From Holosporales bacterium (lineage in GTDB: Bacteria > Pseudomonadota > Alphaproteobacteria > RUG11792), in NCBI GenBank assembly GCA_031266385.1, contig JAISBC010000056.1, positions 1 to 24,265 on the forward strand: a DNA stretch of 24,265 nt, given 5' to 3'. This document shows positions 7,782 to 15,682 of the stretch, in pieces. The position numbers and the translations under genes were made by a program. Position 1 is the first letter of the stretch, and every line of letters starts with the position of its first letter. The notes beneath the pieces are model-generated. The model did no database searches, had not been told where the DNA came from, and saw only the letters and a program-made list of their open reading frames with translations.

Positions 7782-8909
7782 CTATCGGGTATCGCCCAGT
7801 ATTATCGACTGTCTTTTTGTTATCGCTAGTAATATTCCGACGCTAATAGCCGACGACAGGAATGAGCTGCCTCCATAACTAATAAATGGCATCGTCATTC
7901 CCTTCGTTGGGATGAGATTCAGGGATGTCGCCGTATTGATGAGCATCTGTAACCCCATCTGGAAGACTATCCCGAACGTAGCGCAAACGCTGAAGATACT
8001 AGAAGATGTCGTCGCCCTCATCATTGATCGAATAATAAGAATTACGAACAGAGCAATTATCACGACACATACGATAAATCCATATTCTTCCGCTATGACA
8101 GAAAATACAAAATCCGAATGAGAATCTGGGACCATGGTTTTTATGACCCCTTCTCCCGGGCCTTTGCCGAACATTCCGCCGCTCCTAAACGCCTCCAGAG
8201 ATTTTTGTACCTGGTATAAATCGGCATCTTCTCCGCCATTCGTTATGAACCTATCAATTCGATCGGCAAAATGTGGGACCGTAAAATATAGTCCGAAAAG
8301 CGCCCCGATTGCTGAAAGCAAAAAGCAGATCAGCATTATAGTGGATAGCCCCGATATAAAGAGCTGCCCAATCCACGATGAAAAGATAATAACGGTCATC
8401 CCGATATCCGGTTGTAGTAATAAAAATGGGATTATTAACGATACACTAATCCCAGATAACATTATTCCGGGGAATTTTCGATCTCTATACTGTTCGGTAA
8501 TGAGCCATGCATTAGTCACCGCCAGAATTGGTTTAAAAAATTCTGATGGCTGCATAGAAAATCCGAATAAATTGAGCCATCGTCTTGCTCCCTTTATTTC
8601 GCTCCCGATTACGAGGGCTAGAATCACCAGGATCAGACAACCGAAGTATCCCGCTACCGATAATTTCTTTATGTGATTAATCTGAAGAAATGAAACGAAG
8701 ATCATTATGACTATGGATATCAAGAGGACGACCATATGCTGCTTGACGAAGTGGAACGGAGGGAGGCCGAGTTTCATGGCGACCGATGGGGTCGATGCTA
8801 TGCTAACCCAAGTACCAATCGAAATGATTCCGGCCACCACGAAGAGCGAGATACTATCTATCGACATGAACCACTTCTTAATTAGATAGGATAAACTACT
8901 TCTCGGCAT
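7782..8909 (-). CDS. ftsW: Peptidoglycan glycosyltransferase FtsW (SEDS family)
   Basis: FtsW is the septal peptidoglycan polymerase, a multi-pass membrane protein that works with PBP3/FtsI. The 375-residue protein has about ten membrane segments and the SEDS hallmarks: KGARRWLNLFGFSMQPSEFFK in its core part RRWLNL...QPSE (about 108-120), a large loop with GPGEGVIK and PDSHSDFVFSVIAEEYG, and IPTKGMTMPFISYGGSS near the C-terminus. The HSDF, GPGEG and PTKGMTMPFISYGGSS motifs favour FtsW over RodA. The ATG lies 14 bases inside the end of the upstream thiamine pyrophosphokinase gene, so it is the last gene of a minus-strand operon. It sits away from any mur/fts cluster, unlike the usual arrangement. 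Confidence 0.9.
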   Translation of the reverse strand: MPRSSLSYLIKKWFMSIDSISLFVVAGIISIGTWVSIASTPSVAMKLGLPPFHFVKQHMVVLLISIVIMIFVSFLQINHIKKLSVAGYFGCLILVILALVIGSEIKGARRWLNLFGFSMQPSEFFKPILAVTNAWLITEQYRDRKFPGIMLSGISVSLIIPFLLLQPDIGMTVIIFSSWIGQLFISGLSTIMLICFLLSAIGALFGLYFTVPHFADRIDRFITNGGEDADLYQVQKSLEAFRSGGMFGKGPGEGVIKTMVPDSHSDFVFSVIAEEYGFIVCVVIIALFVILIIRSMMRATTSSSIFSVCATFGIVFQMGLQMLINTATSLNLIPTKGMTMPFISYGGSSFLSSAISVGILLAITKRQSIILGDTR

Positions 8910-9603
8910 GATCTAACCCAGAGCCGGCATCCATAACCGTTGATAAATAAATAAGTAATAGGGCAGTTCCAGATTTAATTTCAATCGTAATATCCTCCAT
9001 CACCGTCCGATTAAAGCATGAATTATATCCGAATATCCTAGAATTGGGAGGATATGTGGCGAATGCCAAATCCGAGGGCTCCAATTCCCATTTCAGCCCG
9101 TGGGTCGTAAGGTTACACCCCGGTATGCCGAGGATGGATAATTTGGTATCGACTGGAAGTTTTAGATGAGTTTTTTTCGGACCAACACAATTAAATCCAA
9201 CGATATTTCCATCAAAGAATACATTCCCATCCTCCTCAAGAAATATATTAAAATTATTGAGGATATGGTCAATATTTCCACCTGACATTCCAAGAATTAT
9301 ACAGGGGAGTAGCTCGTTTTCTTTCGAATACCCGATGGCCTTTTGGAAATCCGAAGTATTTTGGTCGGCTAGTTTTAAATGATCGAAGCGGAGGAGAAGG
9401 TTAGGATCCACACTATCGAGATCCCCGATGATAAGATCCGGAGCCAACCCAGCATCTATAATCTGATTGGCCGCTCCGTCGGCCGCAATCAACGGTAACC
9501 TAAACATGTCGTATACATTCGCCAGGTTCCTTAGATCACCATCCAGGCAGAGGATCGATCTGAATTTCTCGGTGGATATACCCTCCAGAAGCCGTCCGAT
9601 CAT
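8896..9603 (-). CDS. Thiamine pyrophosphokinase
   Basis: This 235-residue cytosolic enzyme should transfer pyrophosphate from ATP to thiamine, making thiamine diphosphate. Family motifs are clear: LCLDGDLRN near residue 20, AADGAAN near 41, APDLIIGDLDSVDP near 55, QNTSDFQKAIGY near 82 and GGNIDHILNN near 109, which together form the active site of the ThiN/TPK fold. Genes for this enzyme suggest that the cell imports or salvages thiamine rather than making it (inference). Start and stop overlap both neighbours: ATGA with the rubrerythrin gene upstream, and a 14-base overlap with ftsW downstream. Confidence 0.9.
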   Translation of the reverse strand: MIGRLLEGISTEKFRSILCLDGDLRNLANVYDMFRLPLIAADGAANQIIDAGLAPDLIIGDLDSVDPNLLLRFDHLKLADQNTSDFQKAIGYSKENELLPCIILGMSGGNIDHILNNFNIFLEEDGNVFFDGNIVGFNCVGPKKTHLKLPVDTKLSILGIPGCNLTTHGLKWELEPSDLAFATYPPNSRIFGYNSCFNRTVMEDITIEIKSGTALLLIYLSTVMDAGSGLDHAEK

Positions 9604-10145
9604 CCTTTAATGGCTGTTTCCAACTCAAAATACCCAAATCCGTGATTACAGACGGGACATACGGCGGGAGCCTTTTTCTCATTCGTAGCCAAATATCCGC
9701 AGTTGCTACATTTCCAGGTTGCCGCATCATCCCTAGAAAACAGGGTACCATTTAAAACGGCATCCAGAAGGCTCTGATACCTCTCCTCATGAGATTTCTC
9801 GATCGCAGCGACGGCCCTGAAAAGGCGGGCGATATCAGCGAATCCCTCCTCTTCGGCCTCAACCGCGAAGTTGGCATACATATTAGACCATTCGTAATTT
9901 TCCCCATTAATAGCGGACTTCAGGTTTTCGACCGTTTCTGGAATCGACCCCCCATTCAGAATCTTAAACCAAATTTTTGCGTGTTCTTTCTCGTTGTCGG
10001 AAATTTCATTGAAAATCTTGCTGAGCTGAATATACCCTTCCTTCTTCGCCTGAGATGAGAAATAGGAATATCTATTCCTTGCCTGAGATTCTCCGGCGAA
10101 GGCTTCCATCAGATTCCTTTCGGTCCTGCTACCCTTGAGCTCCAT
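9600..10145 (-). CDS. Rubrerythrin
   Basis: A non-haem iron peroxidase that reduces hydrogen peroxide, found mainly in anaerobes and microaerophiles. The 181 residues make a complete classical rubrerythrin: a ferritin-like four-helix diiron domain with ligand motifs AGESQARNRY, NEKEHAK, EAEEEGF and IEKSHEERY, then a rubredoxin domain with two CxxC pairs (CSNCGY and CPVCNHGF). The gene follows the BI-1 family gene after 23 bases and overlaps the next gene by ATGA. Its presence suggests a bacterium that meets peroxide in a low-oxygen setting (inference). Confidence 0.96.
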   Translation of the reverse strand: MELKGSRTERNLMEAFAGESQARNRYSYFSSQAKKEGYIQLSKIFNEISDNEKEHAKIWFKILNGGSIPETVENLKSAINGENYEWSNMYANFAVEAEEEGFADIARLFRAVAAIEKSHEERYQSLLDAVLNGTLFSRDDAATWKCSNCGYLATNEKKAPAVCPVCNHGFGYFELETAIKG

Positions 10146-10168
10146 ATTTCGGCACCACGTCGTCGCGA

Positions 10169-10855
10169 TTATTTTTTGTTCCCAAGGAACCGCAGAAGGG
10201 CCAGGAACAGATTCAGGAAATCTAGATAGAGGGCTAGAGCACCGATGATAGAGAACTTAGCGATGACTTCATCTCCGTACGTCGCATTATAATAATTCTT
10301 GATTTTCTGGACGTCATACATAGTAAGACCACAGAAAATTATGACGCTCAGAGCGGACAATCCAGTGCTCAATAACGAATTCTTCAAGAAAAACGCATTG
10401 ACGAATGACGATAGGATCACGACTATTAGGCCGGTCAACATAAACGACCCGACGCCGGTTAGATCCCTCGAGGTGGTATAGCCGTATAGGCTGAGACCGC
10501 CGAAGAAAGCAGCCGATGTGAAAAAGGCGCTTACTACACTCTCCCCGGTATACATCGCGAGGATCGGAGAGATGGAGGCTCCGATGAGGGCGGCATATAA
10601 CCAGAACAGAGACTGTGCCGTATCGGGAGAAATTCTGTCGATTCGCGATGATAGGTAAATCACCAACCCCAGGGTCGCGAAGACGAGGACAGTGGAGAGA
10701 CCCCCTTGCATGGCCGATACGATATTCGGATTCGACCCACAAATGAATGCGATACTTCCCGTCAGACACAGCGCCAAAAACATCTTATTAAAAACGGATA
10801 ACATATACTTTCTCAGGCCCTCATCGACCTGAATTGGCCCAGATGTAAAACTCAT
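10169..10855 (-). CDS. Bax inhibitor-1/YccA family membrane protein
   Basis: A multi-pass inner-membrane protein of the BI-1 (TMBIM/YccA) family. Family members bind or leak calcium or modulate the membrane protease FtsH; which applies here is unknown. From the ATG at 10855 it has 228 residues with seven hydrophobic segments and the family blocks FNKMFLALCLTGSIAF near the N-terminus, FTSAAFFGGLSLYGYTTSRDLTGVG in its core part YGYTTSRDL, GLTMYDVQKIK and ALALYLDFLNLFLALLRFLG in its core part LYLDFLNLF. I chose 10855 over an in-frame ATG at 10900 because GGGAG precedes it at good spacing and the alternative N-terminus would overlap the promoter. It is the first gene of the operon running to ftsW. 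Confidence 0.92.
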   Translation of the reverse strand: MSFTSGPIQVDEGLRKYMLSVFNKMFLALCLTGSIAFICGSNPNIVSAMQGGLSTVLVFATLGLVIYLSSRIDRISPDTAQSLFWLYAALIGASISPILAMYTGESVVSAFFTSAAFFGGLSLYGYTTSRDLTGVGSFMLTGLIVVILSSFVNAFFLKNSLLSTGLSALSVIIFCGLTMYDVQKIKNYYNATYGDEVIAKFSIIGALALYLDFLNLFLALLRFLGNKK

Positions 10856-10888
10856 GATAACTCCCACTGGATAAAACACACCGGAGGT

Positions 10889-10919
10889 ATTATAACACAA
10901 AACGTTTAATCGATTGCAA
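10889..10919 (-). promoter_or_regulatory. Promoter of the BI-1/rubrerythrin/TPK/ftsW operon
   Basis: On the minus strand TTGCAA (10919-10914) and a perfect, extended -10 TGtTATAAT (TATAAT at 10894-10889) are separated by 19 bases. The extended TG motif makes up for the long spacer. The site is 34 bases upstream of the ATG at 10855. Confidence 0.65.
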
Positions 10920-10980
10920 GAGGCAGCTTTTTTTCAGGGCAAACTATCATTAGTCACTGAGACTGACACAAAGCTTAAAC

Positions 10981-11731
10981 TCACTTCAGCTTATGAAACG
11001 AAATCATAGAGTTAGGTTTCTTGAGAAAACTATTCCAACAACAGATTCCCACAAATCCCGCAGCAAACACTACCCCGATAACACTAGCCTTCCTCAATCT
11101 CACCTCAAGATTCTGAACTTCGTCAGTTAGATTCTCTACTTCGTCCTGAAGGAAAGACAATTCAGTCTTTAGAACAAGATTTTCAGGGATTAGCTTCCCG
11201 GAAGGATCAAACAAGAAATCGGAAGGAGATCCACCCTTCGAGCCATACTCATATTCGTACCAGTAACCACAAACATAAGAAAGGAGCGTTCCCTCATAGG
11301 ACCTGGGAACAGCAGGAAGCACGAACCCGCAGTTTAGGAAGGCCTGCACCCAAGCAAGGGAGAGTCCAGGACTTGAATAATCAGCAAACTGGAAGTAATC
11401 CCACAACCAGCTAGGAAAGGAGTCTGCCCCCGGATACCACAACATCCCTCCGCCATGGATCCAATCAGAAATGAGAACTGGAGGGGGTACACCAGACCGG
11501 CACTCGGCCACCCCAATCTCGTAAGCAGAATTAACGAATCCCTCGAAATCGGGAGTGCGTAAAGTGAGAGCAGGAACAAGGGAGAAAGACCCCTGAACAG
11601 GATTACCTGGAGCTTCAGCCCCAAACGCTCCGCCTATCCCCAGGAGGCACAAGAGGAGCCCCCCCCCCCCAGCGTCTCATAACGCCTGGTTTTCCAACGT
11701 TCTTGTTAGCAAATTGGTTAAATATTTTCAT
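10981..11731 (-). CDS. Secreted, C-terminally anchored unknown protein with a frame-breaking G12 tract
   Basis: I do not recognise the family. The start is ATG 11731, preceded by a strong GGGGAGGA at about nine bases. It reads in frame through a second ATG (11680) into a run of 12 G; with 12 G the frame ends at TGA after about 38 residues. With 11 G (or 14) it would continue as a 249-residue protein with a complete signal peptide ending LLLCLLGIGGAFGA, an aromatic-rich exported domain (WIHGGGMLWYPGADSF, YVCGYWYEYEYG), a coiled coil (LSFLQDEVENLTDEVQNLEV), one membrane helix (VIGVVFAAGFVGICC) and a basic tail. In the present state only a weak internal TTG at 11652 opens the long frame, without the basic start of the signal. 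So it is either switched off by slippage, disabled, or mis-sequenced. Confidence 0.75.
11659..11670 (-). other. G12 homopolymer in signal-peptide codons (possible phase-variation tract)
   Basis: Twelve consecutive C on the plus strand read as twelve G in the coding direction. They fall between the TGG codon and the Leu-rich core of the signal peptide. A tract of 11 or 14 joins the ATG to the long frame; 10, 12 or 13 do not. It is by far the longest G/C homopolymer in the window. Confidence 0.85.
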
Positions 11732-11931
11732 AAAAATATATCCTCCCCAATATTCCTATAATCATCATATATCATTAGTATTTAAATTTCGGTAAACCGG
11801 AGGGGGTTTATATAAACCAAAAACTTGGATGCATTTCCTTAGGAAGTTAACACAATTTAAACTTAGGTTAACAAATTATTAACTTCCATTACTTATCCTA
11901 AGCTAGGAAATTCTTATTTGAGAGGAGCTTT
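11732..11931. promoter_or_regulatory. AT-rich control region between two divergent secreted-protein genes
   Basis: This 200-bp spacer separates the minus-strand G12 gene from the plus-strand 519-residue gene. It holds a perfect 14-bp palindrome ggtttatataaacc (11805-11818), a perfect 9-bp inverted repeat ggaagttaa/ttaacttcc (11842-11850 and 11879-11887), and a loose direct repeat cttagg..gttaac (from 11838 and from 11862). Good Shine-Dalgarno sites face both ways: GGGGAGGA for the minus gene and gaggag at about 11922-11927 for the plus gene. I see no consensus promoter pair. The palindromes could be operators, which is inference. Confidence 0.45.
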
Positions 11932-13491
11932 ATGTTTAGACGTCTCAAAGCCCTCGCCTTATCCTCCCTGATTGTTAGTATATCTCCTGTTGGGGCCTCA
12001 GATCTATTGTCGGAAACTCTTCCTAGACCACAGAAAGATCTCGAATACGCTTATGATCGGATGAATTTCTTACTCAAAGGCAATCCTCACTTAGCAGACC
12101 TCCTCGACGTCTTAGCCAATTTGTCAATGAAAGCCCTGAAGTCTACCAGTGGAGATATTCACGACTTTCTCTGTTTCGTCGATGCAGATGGGGTCGGCTC
12201 TATGTTTGCTACCGCCAGTATCCTTCAGCACTTCGATCAAATGATCGCTGGGATGAGTGAACGACTGCTCCCGAACACCGGGATCCCATGGAATCTAAGC
12301 ACGGTCATGGATGCTTACTATGGCTGCGGAACTGGATCCTTCGTCGCGGCCACCCTCGCCCTAGGATTCCCAATGACAGAATCTGTACTCTCTGATATTC
12401 GAGCATTTCGGTGGAAGCGACTATTTCCTTCCTGTTCCACTGGGTGCTTATCATGCACGAGGGCCGCGGTCGATATCGGAACTTCGGCACATTCCGCATA
12501 TTACGGGAAAAAAGCAACCCCTGATGAGGATGTATTTCGCGGGAAACCATGCGATTGCGACGCATATGAGGCGTCTTCAGCAACCGGCCTGGAGAAGAGA
12601 ATCGCGATAGCCTCACCTGATGATCTGGAAACATCGCTAGCCTTAGTCGCATCTCAGCTCCAGGATAACATTTTCCAGTCGGTGATCCAGGCGATCAAAG
12701 CGAAATATTCCGATGCCTTGGCGTTTTATAGGAAGTGGAATTTCGCCGAAACTATGTCAATGATTCATAACTTCCTGACCACATATGAAACCGCCACCAG
12801 TAATAGCACGATGAAAGACATCTTCCCCAAAATCCCAATGACCGTCCTACCGGCACCGGGAGACCCGAAACCAACGACTTCCAGTCTACAATCAATCCTC
12901 CTTCAAATGAAAAACGATCTCCTAAGAGATCTCATCCTTTTGAATGTTTCGGCTCAAGTCGCCGATGTCCCGTGCGTCCTCCCGGTTCTCACCTTCGATT
13001 CTACATCGACAAATAACGATTTATTTATCGTCACCGTTAATATTAAAGTTTTGATTCCTTCCTCACAGGCATTAAGCACGTCTAAAAGCGTGAGAAACAG
13101 CATGTTTACTGAAATAGAGCAGGTCGTTAACAACTTATTTTTCCCTCAACCGGGAAGTCAAAGAAATACGGCTCAAACCGTGACTTCAGCCTTCAGTGAA
13201 TTTTGTGCAATATGCAATGCCAAAGCTGCTGCTCACCTCAAACTCGGTTCATTTCCGCGCGGTGCATCTTCGGAATTTATGGAAATCATACAACGACATG
13301 GATCCATGAGTTTCATTCCAGATCTCGGTCCAATGATTAAATGTAGCAACCCGCCCGCCGCCATTTCATCGAGCTCTTCGCGCGATACCACCACAGATAC
13401 TGATTCCAGCCAATGCCGAGGCCACAGTCCTGACTCCACCACCGATGATGAATCCGATGAAAGCATCGATCAAATTCGGCAGTTGATCTAG
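11932..13491 (+). CDS. Secreted protein of unknown function, patatin-like but lacking the catalytic serine
   Basis: The 519 residues begin with a clear Sec signal peptide (MFRRLKALALSSLIVSISPV, cut near GAS at 21-23). Residues 78-150 recall a patatin-type phospholipase: a hydrophobic strand into VDADGVGSMFATASILQHF (84-100), where patatins have DGGGxRG, and 47 residues on DAYYGCGTGSFVAATLALG (127-145), where patatins have the nucleophile elbow GTSxG. Here the elbow reads GCGTG, so the serine position is glycine. No clear DGG/DGA motif follows. If the likeness is real this is a non-catalytic relative. The middle has several Cys (CSTGCLSC, CDCD) and the C-terminus is Ser/Asp/Glu-rich and probably disordered. 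A good gaggag precedes the ATG. Its TAG shares CTAG with the stop of the convergent RNase J gene. Confidence 0.72.
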   Translation: MFRRLKALALSSLIVSISPVGASDLLSETLPRPQKDLEYAYDRMNFLLKGNPHLADLLDVLANLSMKALKSTSGDIHDFLCFVDADGVGSMFATASILQHFDQMIAGMSERLLPNTGIPWNLSTVMDAYYGCGTGSFVAATLALGFPMTESVLSDIRAFRWKRLFPSCSTGCLSCTRAAVDIGTSAHSAYYGKKATPDEDVFRGKPCDCDAYEASSATGLEKRIAIASPDDLETSLALVASQLQDNIFQSVIQAIKAKYSDALAFYRKWNFAETMSMIHNFLTTYETATSNSTMKDIFPKIPMTVLPAPGDPKPTTSSLQSILLQMKNDLLRDLILLNVSAQVADVPCVLPVLTFDSTSTNNDLFIVTVNIKVLIPSSQALSTSKSVRNSMFTEIEQVVNNLFFPQPGSQRNTAQTVTSAFSEFCAICNAKAAAHLKLGSFPRGASSEFMEIIQRHGSMSFIPDLGPMIKCSNPPAAISSSSSRDTTTDTDSSQCRGHSPDSTTDDESDESIDQIRQLI

Positions 13492-15149
13492 ATTCGGTGA
13501 ACATGAATGAAAATGGCCGGTTTCTTGTCGAATTGCTTAACCATTACCTTCCTAATGGCCGACACACACTCCCGTTTTATCTCACTAATCGATGTCGGAT
13601 GCTTAGTAATTTCATTCGAGACGATCTGATATATCTTCGATTCGAGTCTCTTAGACTCGCCCTTATCTATAAATATTCCACGAGTGATAATATCGGGAGC
13701 ATTCGAGAGCCTATTATCATTCGATATAATGAAGCTGACACTCACGCTTCCTCCAGTCGACATGGTCAATCTCTCATTTATGGCATCGTGAGTTATCGGG
13801 ATTAGGCTCGGCCCATCCAGCGCCATGAAGGTAACGTCGATTTTGGATAACTTCGTAAGTTGCCCATTTGATAGGCCAATTATTTCTCCCGATTCAACGA
13901 TAAGAGATTCCTTGATACCGCTCTGTTCCGCAAACTTCTGGTGAGCATGAAGCATGACCGAATCCCCATGAATCGGGATGAATGATTTTGGCTTCAGCCA
14001 ATCGTACATCTTCACCAAATCGCCCTTACTCGGATGTCCAGAAACATGGATATCACCCTCCGTAGCGGTCGTCACAATCTCCACGCCATTCCGTGTTAAA
14101 AGATTTTGCATATCGCGGATACAAATCTCGTTCCCAGGAATTACCTTAGATGAAAATACGACGACATCGTGCTTGCCCAGTTTGATTACCCGATTCTCTC
14201 CGCGGGCCAATCTAAAGAGGGCCGAACGAGCCTCCCCCTGAGATCCAGTACACATTAACATGACTTTAGATGGCGGCAGGCTGACGGCCTCCTCCTCCGG
14301 AATAATAGATGAAATTCCGGCCTTAAAATCTTCGGAGAGATATGATGTCTCAGAAACGGCCGATATCATCTTAAACATCGATCGTCCAACGATCGCGATT
14401 TTACGTCCCGATTTACGAGCAATATGAAAAACCGTCTCCATCCTGGCGAGATTGGATGCGAAGCAGGTCACCGTAATCCTTCTATCCTTATACTGTGAAA
14501 TGACTAGAGATAGCGCCTTTCTGACATTCGTCTCGGATCCAGCCTCGTCATCCACCAAGACGTTCGTCGAATCGCAGAGCAGGCAATCCACCCCCTCCTT
14601 CCCTATCTCGATCAACCTTTTCTCATCGGTCTTATCCCCCAGCAACGGAGCATCATCTATTTTCCAGTCTCCAGAATGGAATATTTTCCCGGCCGCAGTT
14701 TTGATGTATAACCCACAGGCCCCCAATATAGAATGAGCCAACGCGACGTATTCTATTTCAAAATTGTCTAGCCGTATTGGATTTTTACAGGTAACGATCT
14801 CAATTTTCACATCATCACACCATTGGCGCTCTTTGAGTTTCTGTTTTAGGACGGCGGCTGGAAATTCGGTCACATATACCGGACATCTCAATTTCGGCCA
14901 CAGATACTGTATCGCCCCGATATGATCCTCATGGGCATGGGTTATGAAGATCCCCTTGATCTTGCCTGGCATCGTAGCCGGAAACGATATGTCTGGCGTC
15001 AAAACCTCGATTCCAAGAGAATCGTGAAAGGCGATCCCCAAATCGACGATTATCCACTCATCATTGGTCCCGATTAGCGTACAATTCGCACCAATCTGCT
15101 CCAATCCACCAAGCGGTAGAATTAATAATTCATTTTTTTTTGGTTGCAT
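13488..15149 (-). CDS. rnj: Ribonuclease J (metallo-beta-lactamase / beta-CASP)
   Basis: RNase J is a 5'-3' exonuclease and endonuclease of mRNA decay and rRNA maturation; alphaproteobacteria commonly have one copy. The 553 residues cover the whole family layout: metallo-beta-lactamase domain with the zinc motif HAHEDH (H71, H73, D75, H76) and FHSGDWKID near 160, the beta-CASP insert with LLCDSTNV near 192 and SNLARMETV near 233, CTGSQGE near 304, HVSGHPSKGDL near 368, and a C-terminal domain. The first codons hold a run of nine A on the coding strand, in frame. The gene is preceded after 23 bases by the SH3 gene, so pfkA, SH3 and rnj probably form one transcript. The symbol follows common usage for this family. 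Confidence 0.94.
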   Translation of the reverse strand: MQPKKNELLILPLGGLEQIGANCTLIGTNDEWIIVDLGIAFHDSLGIEVLTPDISFPATMPGKIKGIFITHAHEDHIGAIQYLWPKLRCPVYVTEFPAAVLKQKLKERQWCDDVKIEIVTCKNPIRLDNFEIEYVALAHSILGACGLYIKTAAGKIFHSGDWKIDDAPLLGDKTDEKRLIEIGKEGVDCLLCDSTNVLVDDEAGSETNVRKALSLVISQYKDRRITVTCFASNLARMETVFHIARKSGRKIAIVGRSMFKMISAVSETSYLSEDFKAGISSIIPEEEAVSLPPSKVMLMCTGSQGEARSALFRLARGENRVIKLGKHDVVVFSSKVIPGNEICIRDMQNLLTRNGVEIVTTATEGDIHVSGHPSKGDLVKMYDWLKPKSFIPIHGDSVMLHAHQKFAEQSGIKESLIVESGEIIGLSNGQLTKLSKIDVTFMALDGPSLIPITHDAINERLTMSTGGSVSVSFIISNDNRLSNAPDIITRGIFIDKGESKRLESKIYQIVSNEITKHPTSISEIKRECVSAIRKVMVKQFDKKPAIFIHVHRI

Positions 15150-15172
15150 ATCACAATTCCTTAATAAAAATC

Positions 15173-15682
15173 TTACAGCAACTCGTTGCCATCAACGCCA
15201 AACACCTTATCATTTTCTATCCAGCCTACATATTTTTTCCCATCGCTTTTATTTCTCACTTCCACTTTGCATAAATTTCCTCGAGTAGATAGCAACATCA
15301 TTACGACATTCTTCTTGACGTGTGCTATAACGCTCGCCCGAGTGCTGCAGCTATCCAGTAACTTCGCCCCATCATCATAGGTGACGATTACTGATCTCCT
15401 CGAGGATAATTGGCTTTTATGGACCCAGCTTACGCATCCTTCTGGATCTTTTATCCTTCGCCAATTATCATATTTTGCCGTTACCATGACGGGAGTTCCA
15501 GAGACGATATAAGCAAAGGCTCTCTTATACTGCACTCCAGGCCCCTTATGAGAATTAACTCTGTCTTGTTTGATGGATACGTAATGCGGAGAACACTGTC
15601 CACCAACAGTACCGGCCATCAGTGAGTTTACCGATGAAAGTGCAAATACAAAAATGGCAGACCTATGAATTACGCAATTCAC
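15173..15682 (-). CDS. Secreted SH3-like domain protein (COG3807-type)
   Basis: A small exported protein with bacterial SH3-like repeats, a fold that often binds peptidoglycan; its role here is unknown. From a GTG at 15682 it has 169 residues with a signal peptide (RSAIFVFALSSVNSLMAG core) followed by two SH3-like units, the first with VNSHKGPGVQYKRAFAYIVSG in its core part GPGVQYKRA and NWRRIKDPEGCVSWVHKSQL, the second ending with VGWIENDKVFGV. The layout matches the alphaproteobacterial SH3 proteins of this group as I remember them. I prefer GTG 15682, 20 bases inside the end of pfkA and preceded by GGGGGTG, because it gives a proper signal; an in-frame start at 15754 is possible but would put non-signal residues first. 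It lies between pfkA and rnj. Confidence 0.8.
   Translation of the reverse strand: MNCVIHRSAIFVFALSSVNSLMAGTVGGQCSPHYVSIKQDRVNSHKGPGVQYKRAFAYIVSGTPVMVTAKYDNWRRIKDPEGCVSWVHKSQLSSRRSVIVTYDDGAKLLDSCSTRASVIAHVKKNVVMMLLSTRGNLCKVEVRNKSDGKKYVGWIENDKVFGVDGNELL

Noticed and set aside
15133..15141. Run of nine A in the first codons of the RNase J gene as a second slippage switch.
   Set aside because: It is in frame as it stands, encodes an ordinary N-terminus, and A runs of this length are common in AT-rich bacterial genes.
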